Positions 1-6,024 of a stretch of DNA of 8,845 nt are shown here, piece by piece. The notes under the pieces are model-generated. The model saw nothing but the letters and a program-made list of their open reading frames with translations, had not been told where the DNA came from and made no database searches. The position numbers and the translations under genes were made by a program. Numbering within the stretch: position 1 is the first letter of the stretch; each line of letters begins with the position of its first letter. The DNA is taken from contig DASYYE010000195.1 in NCBI GenBank assembly GCA_035946955.1, positions 1-8,845 on the forward strand. The letters are read 5' to 3'. This stretch comes from DASYYE01 sp035946955. GTDB lineage: Bacteria > Actinomycetota > Actinomycetes > Streptosporangiales > Streptosporangiaceae.

Positions 1-33
1 TGGGTGAGCCGCCCGCAGGCACGGCTCACCCAC
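1..33 (-). terminator. Perfect 11-bp hairpin downstream of the HAD phosphatase gene
   Basis: TGGGTGAGCCG at 1-11 pairs with CGGCTCACCCA at 23-33 around a 10-nt loop. The hairpin begins 22 nt after the phosphatase stop codon and has no T-tract, which is common for actinobacterial terminators. It would separate the phosphatase from whatever lies to the left. The stem could extend past the window edge, so its full length is unknown. Confidence 0.6.
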
Positions 34-55
34 GGCCGCGACCATTGAACCTGGT

Positions 56-1069
56 TCAGAACCCCACCGCGCTGAGGGCGCCAGCCGCAGCGTCACCGGT
101 AACGGCAGCGTCACCGGGGGCAGACCACGCCACCGCGCACACAGCACGAAGGCCGTCGAGGCGGTCTCCGGAACCGCTCACCGCGAGGCGACCCGTGGGC
201 TGGCAGCGGACGTGCCAGCCGCCGCAGCTGAAGCTACCGTCGTTGCTGGTCACCGCGGGGTGGGGCACGAGCAGCCCGGTGAGGTCACCGGCGATGTAGG
301 TCGGGCGGTGCTGAGGCGTGGCCAGCACGGCCTCCAGGGGGTCGGTGACCCCGGTCAGCACGAGCAGGCTGTCGGTGCCGGTGCGGGTGGCGCTCTCGAT
401 GTCGGTGTCCAGCCGGTCCCCGACGACCAACGGCCGACGCGCCTGCGTCCGGGACACGGCTTCGGTGTGCAGCGGCGGCTCGGGCTTGCCCGCCACGACA
501 GGCCGGCACCCGGTCGCGGTGACGAGGACCTGGATCAGCGAGCCGTTGCCGGGTTGGCGGCCCCGGGGCGAGGGCAGCGTGGTGTCGCCGTTGGTGGCCA
601 CGTACCACGCCCCGGCACGCAGCGCGAGGCCCGCCTCGGCCAGCTGGCCGTAACTGAGGTCGGGGGTGTAGCCCTGGACGACGGCTGCCGGGTGCTCCCG
701 GGCGTCCGTCACCGGCCGCAGGCCACGTTCGCGGACGGCCGTCCGCAGGCCCATGCCGCCCACCACGAGCACCGGCGCACCCGCGGGCAGGCGCTCACGC
801 AGCAGGCGCGCGGCCGCCTGCGCCGAGGTCACCACGTCCGCAGGTGCCGCGGGCACCCCCATACTGGCGATTTGCGCCGCGATCGCCGCGGGCGTGCGGG
901 AGGCGTTGTTGGTCACGTAGGCCAGGCGCATGCCCATCCCGGTGGCCTTCACCAGCGCTTCCCCGGCGCCGGGGGTGGGCGCACCGCTGAGGTAGACCAC
1001 CCCGTCCAGGTCGAGCAGGGCGACGTCGTAGGCGGTAGCCAGCGGCTCGGTGCTGCCCGGAAAGATCAC
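56..1069 (-). CDS. HAD superfamily IIA (NagD-like) phosphatase, Rv1692-like
   Basis: This is a cytoplasmic Mg2+-dependent phosphatase of the HAD-IIA class. By resemblance to mycobacterial Rv1692, a glycerol-3-phosphate phosphatase, it may act on glycerol phosphate from phospholipid turnover; that substrate is inferred. Of 337 residues, motif I is DLDGVVY (nucleophile Asp20, acid/base Asp22), motif II is TNN at 53-55, the conserved Lys is in AGKPE (Lys195), and motif IV is GDRLDTDI at 217-224. A type IIA cap lies between motifs II and III. About 55 C-terminal residues (from GGWHV to the end) lie beyond the core fold, an extension I associate with actinobacterial members; it ends in an Ala/Gly-rich stretch with a short GDAA repeat. 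I chose GTG at 1069 because GAGGGGAG lies 5 nt upstream. ATG at 1108 adds 13 residues but has no ribosome binding site. The gene follows the TPR gene by 88 nt. The family is near certain, the substrate is not. Confidence 0.9.
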   Translation of the reverse strand: MIFPGSTEPLATAYDVALLDLDGVVYLSGAPTPGAGEALVKATGMGMRLAYVTNNASRTPAAIAAQIASMGVPAAPADVVTSAQAAARLLRERLPAGAPVLVVGGMGLRTAVRERGLRPVTDAREHPAAVVQGYTPDLSYGQLAEAGLALRAGAWYVATNGDTTLPSPRGRQPGNGSLIQVLVTATGCRPVVAGKPEPPLHTEAVSRTQARRPLVVGDRLDTDIESATRTGTDSLLVLTGVTDPLEAVLATPQHRPTYIAGDLTGLLVPHPAVTSNDGSFSCGGWHVRCQPTGRLAVSGSGDRLDGLRAVCAVAWSAPGDAAVTGDAAAGALSAVGF

Positions 1070-1074
1070 GAGCG

Positions 1075-1082
1075 CTCCCCTC
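1075..1082 (-). promoter_or_regulatory. Ribosome binding site selecting the GTG start of the HAD gene
   Basis: GAGGGGAG on the minus strand, with a 5-nt spacer to GTG at 1069. It favours this start over the in-frame ATG at 1108, which has no purine-rich sequence in front of it. Confidence 0.7.
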
Positions 1083-1109
1083 GGAGAGGTGCGGCATTGA
1101 GCTGACATG

Positions 1110-1162
1110 CATGATCGCGGTGGAAATTACTGCTATGCGCAGTAAAGACAACCGCGATCATG
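1110..1162. repeat. Nested 53-bp palindrome between the TPR and HAD genes
   Basis: CATGATCGCGGT (1110-1121) is perfectly inverted as ACCGCGATCATG (1151-1162). Inside, TTACTGC (1127-1133) is inverted as GCAGTAA (1139-1145) around a 5-nt loop. The two stems are separated by an unpaired 5+5-nt internal loop. The TPR stop codon (1158-1160) lies inside the right arm. On the minus-strand transcript this would form a 19-bp interrupted hairpin just before the phosphatase start. It could be a terminator, a processing or attenuation hairpin, or a dispersed REP/MITE-like element. The symmetry is certain, the role is not. Confidence 0.8.
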
Positions 1163-1646
1163 GCTCAGGCGGGGCGTCGGGGGGCGGCCCGCTGGGTTCC
1201 GCCCGCGCCCGCAGAGTGGCTCTCACGCCCCGTAGCGCGTCGGTGTAGTGGGCCAGATCCGGGCGCATCGCCGCGGCGAGCGCGAGGTGCTCCGCGGCAG
1301 CCGCCGGGTTGCCGTCCCTGGCCAGGGCGAGCCCGAGGCCGAACTGGGCGTAGTCGTCGCTCGGGCTGGCTTCTACGATCCGCCGGAAGCTCTCCGCGGC
1401 CTGTCCGTACCGGCCCGCGTCGAACTGCGCGCGGGCCAGCGCCTCCCACACGCTGCGCGAGCCCGGCTCGGCCTCGGCGGCACGTTCCAGGAGCTGGGCG
1501 GCGGCAGCGGCACTGCCACGGCCCAGGAGCTCAAGCCCGCGCTGGTACCAGGTATAGGCGTCGCCGTCGGGGGCGGGCTGGCTGGGACCGCCGACCTGGT
1601 TCTCACCCGGGCGGGAATCATGGTCACCGCGTGGTGCTTCTGACAT
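1158..1646 (-). CDS. Small tetratricopeptide-repeat protein, Rv1691-like
   Basis: This is a 162-residue protein with three TPR units at about 31-61, 65-95 and 99-129. They show the usual spacing of small Ala/Gly and aromatic residues (WYQRGLELLGRG, VWEALARAQFDAGRY, AQFGLGLALARDGN) and end at Pro residues. The first 29 residues are polar and probably disordered, and the C-terminus is Pro-rich (PSGPPPDAPPEP). There is no signal peptide or membrane segment. TPR folds usually act as protein-binding scaffolds; the partner is unknown. I chose ATG at 1646 because GGAGGGAAGGA lies upstream with AAGGA 9 nt away. Upstream starts would add 39 non-repetitive residues antisense to DUF1015. The neighbouring HAD phosphatase recalls the mycobacterial Rv1691-Rv1692 order. 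The palindrome between the genes leaves it open whether they are co-transcribed. Confidence 0.88.
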   Translation of the reverse strand: MSEAPRGDHDSRPGENQVGGPSQPAPDGDAYTWYQRGLELLGRGSAAAAAQLLERAAEAEPGSRSVWEALARAQFDAGRYGQAAESFRRIVEASPSDDYAQFGLGLALARDGNPAAAAEHLALAAAMRPDLAHYTDALRGVRATLRARAEPSGPPPDAPPEP

Positions 1647-1648
1647 AT

Positions 1649-2965
1649 GTGCAGATCCTTCCCTCCGGCGGACAGCCACCGTCTGGCCTCGAACTGGCGC
1701 CATTCCGTGGGCTGCGCTATGCCGAGGAGCGCGTGGGCAGCCTGGCCCGGGTAACGTCTCCACCGTACGACGTGATCGGCCCGGCGGCCGCAGCGGCGTT
1801 GCTGGCTGGTGACCCCCACAACGTGGTCCGGTTGGTCCTGCCCACTGACGGGCGGGACGACCCAGCTAGCGTGTACGCGAGTGTGGCCGAGACCCTGCGT
1901 GGCTGGCAGGCTGACGGCATCGTGGTGCCCGACGCCAGGCCCGCGCTGTATGTGTACGAGCAGGACTTGTCAGGCGGCCCGGTGCTGCAGCGGGGGCTGG
2001 TCGGGGCGCTGCGCCTGGTCCCCCCTGGGGATGGCGCGGTGGTGCCGCACGAAGACGTGGTCACTGGGCCGGTTACCGGCCGCCGGATGCTCATGGAGGC
2101 CACCCAGGCGAACCTGGAGCCGATCTATCTGCTGTATGACGGGCCTGGCCCGAGCGCGGCCACCGCACTGGCCGCTGACGTGGCCTGCCACCGCCCACCG
2201 CTGGTCACGATCGAGACGGACGACGGGATGGTCCACCGCATGTGGGCCGTGACCGACCCTGGTGAACTCGCCAGCGTCACCGCCGACCTGGCCCAGCGCC
2301 GGGCGATGATCGCGGACGGCCACCATCGTTATGCCGCATACCTGCAACTGCAGGAACGCAGACATGCGGCGGGCGACGGCCCAGGCCCCTGGGACGCGGG
2401 GCTGGCACTGCTGGTGGACCAGGCCACGTTCCCGCCCCAGATCGGGGCGATCCACCGGGTGGTCAACGGGCTCGGCGTTACCGAGGCGGTGGACCGGGCC
2501 GAGGCCGCGTTCAAGGTCTCGCCACTGCCCGCGCTGCGCGGCGGCACGGCTGCGGCCGCACTGGACGTGCTGGCGCAGACGCCGTCCGACACCGCATTCG
2601 TGGTGTCGGACGGCACCGAGTTCTTCCTGCTGACCTGCCCGGATCCGGCGGCGCTGGCCGCGGCCACGCCAGGACGCAGCGAGCGCTGGCGCCGGCTGTC
2701 CGCCGCAGTCCGCCAGGAGCTCCTGTTCGCCCGGTTGTGGGGGGTCGCTGACGACGCGGAGCGGGTGGAGGTCCACCACGATGCCGGGGCGGCGCTGCAG
2801 GCCGCGCGGTCCGCGCCGCTGGGCACCGCGGTGCTGTGCCCGCGGCTGTCCGCCGAGGACGTCAGAGAGGTCGCCTCACACGGGGAGCGGGTCCCGCGCA
2901 AGTCGACCTCTTTCACCCCCAAACCCAGGACTGGCTTGGTCATGCGCTCGTTCGCCCTGGGCTGA
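1649..2965 (+). CDS. DUF1015 family protein
   Basis: This 438-residue protein is full length for DUF1015 (PF06245), a family with no settled function. Typical blocks are visible: LAPFRGLRY and TSPPYDVI near the N-terminus, a central PHED at 133-136 followed by EATQANLEPIYLLYD, and ADGHHRYAAY starting at residue 222. The DGHHR block resembles the nucleotide-binding loop of ParB/sulfiredoxin-fold proteins such as the free serine kinase SerK, so small-molecule phosphotransfer is possible; this is inference. There is no signal peptide or membrane segment, so it is probably cytosolic. The reading frame stays open back to 1160, but that part is antisense to the TPR gene. Possible starts are GTG at 1649, 1631 or 1634; none has a clear ribosome binding site, so a leaderless start is possible. 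I prefer 1649 because it leaves about 16 residues before the conserved PFRGLRY. It is divergent from the TPR gene and convergent with the glycosyltransferase. Confidence 0.88.
   Translation: MQILPSGGQPPSGLELAPFRGLRYAEERVGSLARVTSPPYDVIGPAAAAALLAGDPHNVVRLVLPTDGRDDPASVYASVAETLRGWQADGIVVPDARPALYVYEQDLSGGPVLQRGLVGALRLVPPGDGAVVPHEDVVTGPVTGRRMLMEATQANLEPIYLLYDGPGPSAATALAADVACHRPPLVTIETDDGMVHRMWAVTDPGELASVTADLAQRRAMIADGHHRYAAYLQLQERRHAAGDGPGPWDAGLALLVDQATFPPQIGAIHRVVNGLGVTEAVDRAEAAFKVSPLPALRGGTAAAALDVLAQTPSDTAFVVSDGTEFFLLTCPDPAALAAATPGRSERWRRLSAAVRQELLFARLWGVADDAERVEVHHDAGAALQAARSAPLGTAVLCPRLSAEDVREVASHGERVPRKSTSFTPKPRTGLVMRSFALG
1656..1666 (-). promoter_or_regulatory. Ribosome binding site of the TPR gene
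   Basis: GGAGGGAAGGA on the minus strand, with AAGGA placed 9 nt before ATG at 1646. It supports the short start of the TPR protein. It also means the TPR leader overlaps the first codons of the divergent DUF1015 gene. Confidence 0.65.
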
Positions 2966-3008
2966 ATTCCTTGTCCTCAACATCGGCGCTTGCCGAGGTC
3001 CGTGAGTG

Positions 3009-3033
3009 CTGCCCGGGCAGTCCCGGACGGGCC
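3009..3033. terminator. Possible bidirectional terminator between convergent genes
   Basis: The 96-nt gap between the DUF1015 stop and the glycosyltransferase stop holds overlapping GC-rich symmetries. CTGCCCGGGCAG (3009-3020) is a perfect palindrome. CCGGG (3013-3017) can pair with CCCGG (3022-3026) over a 4-nt loop, or GCCCG (3011-3015) with CGGGC (3029-3033). There is no T-tract. The stems are short and compete with each other, so this is a weak call supported mainly by its position. Confidence 0.35.
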
Positions 3034-3061
3034 CATGATGCCTGGCGCTGGCGTGGCTTCC

Positions 3062-4669
3062 TTACCTGGTGCGGGTGTAGAGCCAGTCGGGGCCCACGGT
3101 GAGCGGCACGAAGTGGGCGTGGAAGTAAGCCAGGATCCGCGGGGTCCAGGGCACCCGGCGGTCAGCCTGCAGGGTGAGCCAGACGAACTGCGCGGAACGC
3201 ATCCCGGCCAGCCACAGCGCCTGCACCGCCGGTTCGCGGCCAGCACCGTTCTGCCCGTTACGGCCGCCGGACAGCGCATAGTCGGTGCCTACGCCGTCGA
3301 TCATGGGCGAGCAGCCAGGAACGCGGGAGACGAACCTGTTGATCGCGATGGTGTAGGAGACCTGGTCGGTGAATACGCACGTTCCCGGGGGCACCAGCCG
3401 CGCCACCGTGTTCAGCTCGGTGGCGCTGACCTGGGATGCCTCCGAACCCTCTGCGACCCCCTGGAGGACCGCGAAGGTGACGAGGGTCAGGGCAGCGGTC
3501 GCCATGGCGCAGCGCCGCAGCAGGGCCGCCCGGCGCGGGCGGGTGCTGGTGGCCCGGAGGCCCGTGAGCAGCCGGTCGGCGGGCAGCCCGATCGCGAGCG
3601 CGAGGAAGGGGACCAGGAACGCGGTGTAGTGGTAGTAGAAGTCGGCTGGCCACAGGAAGGACACCACCACAACCAGGCAGCTCAGCGCCGCGAACCAGTC
3701 CAGTGCGGGCGGCCTGGCATGCGTGAGCCGTGACCCGGCCACCATCGTCGCGGTGATGGCGGCAACCACCACCAGGCCGATCACGACGAGCGCCGGTGTG
3801 GGCATCGTGGACAGGTGGCTGAGCCCGAGCATGTGCTGCAGCCGGTAGCCGAACGGCACCCGCATGATGTCCGAGCGGACGAGCTGCGCCACGACCACGT
3901 CACGGTAGAAGGCCCCGGGCGCGGTGAGCGCGAACGGGAGCACCGACGTCAAGAACCCCACCGCGACCCCGGCCGCGAAGACCGCCGCGCGCCGCGGTGC
4001 GCGGGCGATGAGGGCGAGGATGACGAGGACCGGGAGGACGGCCCAGACCTTGACCGCGCCAGCGAAACCGAACGCACACCCCGCGACCGCCAGCCGGCGC
4101 CAGCCCACCGCCACTTCGTCGCGGGCGAACACCGCGAGCGCGCCGAGCAGGCAGAAGAGCACGAGCCACGGTTCCAGCAGCACGGTCCTGGCGCCCAGCA
4201 GGCTGTCCGGGAACACCGCGGTCAGCCCGCAGGCCACGAGCACGGCGGTCAGCCCGCGGTGGCGGGTCAGCAGGCCCGCGAGTGGGACGGCGGCTGCGCT
4301 GGCCAGCGCGGTGAGCACACGGGCGACCGCCATGCCGACGGTCGTGCCCATCCCTTTGGTGGCGAGCGCGACCGGCGCCATCAGCAGGGTGATGCCCGGC
4401 GGCTGCACCATCGTGAAGTCGTGGTAGGGCAGGTAGCCCTGGATGAGCCGGACCGCACTGCCGAAGTCGGTGCCGTCGTCGTACTCGCTCACGCCGGAGA
4501 GGTAACCGGGCCTGCCCAGCTCGTACAGGCGCAGGCCCACAGCGACGAGGGTGGCGATAATAACCACCACCCCCACTGCATTGCCACGACCGCGCCCGGC
4601 CGCTGGCGAGGGAGGTGGGGCGGGCTGACGCGACTCGGGCGTGGGTGCTGTCACCGGTACTCTGCTCAC
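3062..4669 (-). CDS. Multi-pass membrane glycosyltransferase, GT-C (PMT/ArnT-like) type
   Basis: This 535-residue integral membrane protein probably transfers a sugar from a polyprenyl-phosphate donor to an acceptor outside the membrane. Donor and acceptor cannot be read from the sequence. After a Pro-rich cytosolic N-terminus, TM1 spans about 31-49. The first outer loop carries EYDDG (62-66) and then QGYLPYHDFTMVQPP, the acidic loop and QPP motif usual in GT-C enzymes. Hydrophobic segments follow near 110-133, 142-157, 163-182, 196-224, 228-249, 295-312, 325-340, 347-365 and 386-405. About 125 soluble residues close the protein, as in related mannosyl- and arabinosyltransferases. I chose GTG at 4669 because GGAAGGGG lies 5 nt upstream; GTG at 4684 adds five residues. 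The gene stands alone, convergent with DUF1015 and divergent from the MBL gene, so its pathway is not shown by context. Confidence 0.82.
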   Translation of the reverse strand: MSRVPVTAPTPESRQPAPPPSPAAGRGRGNAVGVVVIIATLVAVGLRLYELGRPGYLSGVSEYDDGTDFGSAVRLIQGYLPYHDFTMVQPPGITLLMAPVALATKGMGTTVGMAVARVLTALASAAAVPLAGLLTRHRGLTAVLVACGLTAVFPDSLLGARTVLLEPWLVLFCLLGALAVFARDEVAVGWRRLAVAGCAFGFAGAVKVWAVLPVLVILALIARAPRRAAVFAAGVAVGFLTSVLPFALTAPGAFYRDVVVAQLVRSDIMRVPFGYRLQHMLGLSHLSTMPTPALVVIGLVVVAAITATMVAGSRLTHARPPALDWFAALSCLVVVVSFLWPADFYYHYTAFLVPFLALAIGLPADRLLTGLRATSTRPRRAALLRRCAMATAALTLVTFAVLQGVAEGSEASQVSATELNTVARLVPPGTCVFTDQVSYTIAINRFVSRVPGCSPMIDGVGTDYALSGGRNGQNGAGREPAVQALWLAGMRSAQFVWLTLQADRRVPWTPRILAYFHAHFVPLTVGPDWLYTRTR

Positions 4670-4674
4670 CCGTG

Positions 4675-4682
4675 CCCCTTCC
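4675..4682 (-). promoter_or_regulatory. Ribosome binding site selecting the glycosyltransferase start
   Basis: GGAAGGGG on the minus strand, with a 5-nt spacer to GTG at 4669. The earlier GTG at 4684 would have no comparable site, so the shorter start is preferred. Confidence 0.6.
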
Positions 4683-4704
4683 ACCTCAGCCTGGTTGCGT
4701 ACAG

Positions 4705-4710
4705 ATAGTA
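4705..4710 (-). promoter_or_regulatory. Possible -10 element for the glycosyltransferase
   Basis: TACTAT on the minus strand matches four of six bases of TATAAT and lies about 35 nt before the GTG start, in the divergent gap with the MBL gene. No convincing -35 hexamer is seen at 16-18 bp, so this is tentative. Confidence 0.22.
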
Positions 4711-4797
4711 CTCACGTAATGACTCTCCGCACTGGATCGTCTGCTAAGAAGCAGGCGGCCCGGCAGGAGCTAAAGCCGTCTCTGGCACGATACCTAC

Positions 4798-5769
4798 ATG
4801 AACCAACCTGGACCGAGCCACGGCAACGGCGGCGGGCCCACCCACCTAGGCCACGACGTCTTCGAGATCGACACCATGATGGCGGGCTACGACGGGATCA
4901 CCGCTGGCTACCTCATCAGGTCCTCTCGCCCGTGCCTGGTCGAAACCGGGACGGCACCCTCGGCGCCAGTAGTGCGCGATGCGCTCGCCAGCCTGGGGAT
5001 CGGCCCCGCTGACCTGGCCACGGTCGTGGTCACCCACATCCACCTGGACCACGCTGGCGGTGTCGGCGACATCGCGCAGATGTACCCGCAGGCGGAAATC
5101 GTGGTGCACGAGCAGGGTGCACGTCACCTGGCGGACCCGAGCCGCCTGATGTCCAGTGCCCGCCGCGTCTACGGTGACGCACTGGACCACTTGTTCGGGG
5201 AGCTCGCGCCCACGCCAGCCGAACGCCTGCGCACGGTCGAAGAGCGAGACTCGATCGACCTGGGTGATGGGCGACGGCTGGACAGCCACCACTCGCCCGG
5301 CCATGCCAAACACCACCTGGGCCTCCTCGACTCGGCCAGCGGGGACCTCTACGTGGGTGACGCGGCAGGGGTGTTCATCCCCGAAACAGGTGACCTGCGG
5401 CCGGCCACCCCGCCGCCTGACTTCGACCTCGCGCTGGCGCTCGACTCGCTCCACCTGTTCGGCGCACTGGCTCCGCGCCGCCTGCTGTTCAGTCACTACG
5501 GCCCGGTGGAGGACGTCGCAGCCACGCTCGAACGCTCCGCGGACGAACTGAACATCTGGGTCGAGGAGACCCGGCGGGCACGCGGGGAAGGGCTGGACCT
5601 GGACCATGCGGTGGCGATGGTGCGCGAGCGCACCCGCAGCCGCTACCTCTCGCTCGCACCCGATGCCGACCCGGATGTGGCGGCCAAGTTCGACCGGCTC
5701 AGCAGCGCACGCGGCAACGTCGCAGGCATCATGCGCTGGCTGGAGAAGACAGAGCCTGCACAGCAGTAA
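4798..5769 (+). CDS. Metallo-beta-lactamase-fold hydrolase
   Basis: This is a 323-residue cytosolic MBL-fold enzyme with a complete set of metal ligands. THIHLDHAGG carries His80, His82, Asp84 and His85; SPGHAKHH carries His169; YVGDAAG carries Asp188; and LFSHYG carries His233. This is the binuclear centre of the glyoxalase II-like branch. The opening FEIDTMMAGYDGITAGYLI and the VETG strand are also typical of the fold. About 80 C-terminal residues after the last ligand are mainly helical and charged. The substrate (a thioester, lactone or phosphoester) cannot be told. ATG at 4798 is the first codon that keeps the fold intact. It has no close ribosome binding site: AGGAG lies about 27 nt upstream. 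CACGAT sits at -12 to -7, so a leaderless transcript is possible. The gene is divergent from the glycosyltransferase and convergent with the repeat protein. Confidence 0.9.
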   Translation: MNQPGPSHGNGGGPTHLGHDVFEIDTMMAGYDGITAGYLIRSSRPCLVETGTAPSAPVVRDALASLGIGPADLATVVVTHIHLDHAGGVGDIAQMYPQAEIVVHEQGARHLADPSRLMSSARRVYGDALDHLFGELAPTPAERLRTVEERDSIDLGDGRRLDSHHSPGHAKHHLGLLDSASGDLYVGDAAGVFIPETGDLRPATPPPDFDLALALDSLHLFGALAPRRLLFSHYGPVEDVAATLERSADELNIWVEETRRARGEGLDLDHAVAMVRERTRSRYLSLAPDADPDVAAKFDRLSSARGNVAGIMRWLEKTEPAQQ

Positions 5770-5782
5770 CCCGCTGGGCGGA

Positions 5783-5820
5783 GGTCACGTCCTGAGCCGA
5801 TTTGGTCGGCCCTCATGACC
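5783..5820 (+). terminator. Probable terminator of the MBL-fold gene
   Basis: It starts 13 nt after the MBL stop codon. GCCGA (5796-5800) pairs with TCGGC (5806-5810) over a TTTGG loop, and the outer arms GGTCA (5783-5787) and TGACC (5816-5820) are also complementary, with TGAG/CTCA pairing between them around a small bulge. There is no T-tract. The position and nested pairing support a terminator. Confidence 0.5.
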
Positions 5821-5838
5821 CATACCAAAAGCCAAATG

Positions 5839-5965
5839 ACCTTCGCGACCATGATCGATGTCACGGTACGGACAAAAGAGTGGCCCGCAGCAAAACCCAC
5901 AACCCTGTCCACCAAGATCGATGTCCCGCCGCGGACAAAAGTTTGTCCGTACCGGGACATTCATC
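5839..5965. repeat. Cluster of three related repeats in a convergent spacer, IS-end or MITE-like
   Basis: A 40-nt unit at 5839-5878 recurs as a direct repeat at 5902-5941, 63 nt away, with 31 of 40 bases identical. Both share GATCGATGTC and CGGACAAAAG. A third copy is inverted at 5942-5960: its complement matches the first copy at 18 of 19 positions, starting ATGTC and ending CGGACAAA. Outer ends therefore read TGT...ACA, as in some DDE insertion-sequence families. No transposase is present and no clear target duplication is seen. It may be a remnant of insertion-sequence ends, a MITE or a bidirectional terminator module. Confidence 0.7.
5921..5960 (-). terminator. 40-nt near-perfect hairpin, possible terminator of the repeat-protein gene
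   Basis: ATGTCCCG (5921-5928) pairs with CGGGACAT (5953-5960), and CGGACAAA (5932-5939) with TTTGTCCG (5942-5949). The only interruptions are a 3x3 internal mismatch and a 2-nt centre. It lies 64 nt past the stop of the minus-strand repeat-protein gene and 151 nt past the MBL stop. It could stop transcription from both sides, although it seems to be built from two repeat copies in opposite orientation. Confidence 0.5.
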
Positions 5966-6024
5966 CTCGTCGCTAAGCATGTCTCCCCGTCCAGTCGACC
6001 CGTCTAGCCGGCTTGTTGCTGTTA

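Noticed and set aside
212..1105. 297-residue plus-strand open frame opposite the HAD gene
   Set aside because: Low-complexity shadow of a high-GC coding strand. The minus-strand frame holds all HAD motifs.
1160..1648. Open plus-strand frame extending DUF1015 upstream to 601 residues
   Set aside because: It is antisense to the TPR gene, is Arg/Pro-rich without family similarity, and would make the protein far longer than DUF1015 members.
3815..4708. 297-residue plus-strand frame rich in Glu, Arg and His opposite the glycosyltransferase
   Set aside because: Antisense shadow of a hydrophobic membrane protein. The composition is what reversed Val/Ala/Leu codons give.
4741..4754. CTGCT/AGCAG hairpin upstream of the MBL gene
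   Set aside because: The 5-bp stem is too short and too far from the start codon to call a regulatory element.
4846..5607. 253-residue minus-strand frame opposite the MBL gene
   Set aside because: The plus strand carries a complete set of MBL metal ligands. The minus frame has no domain signal.
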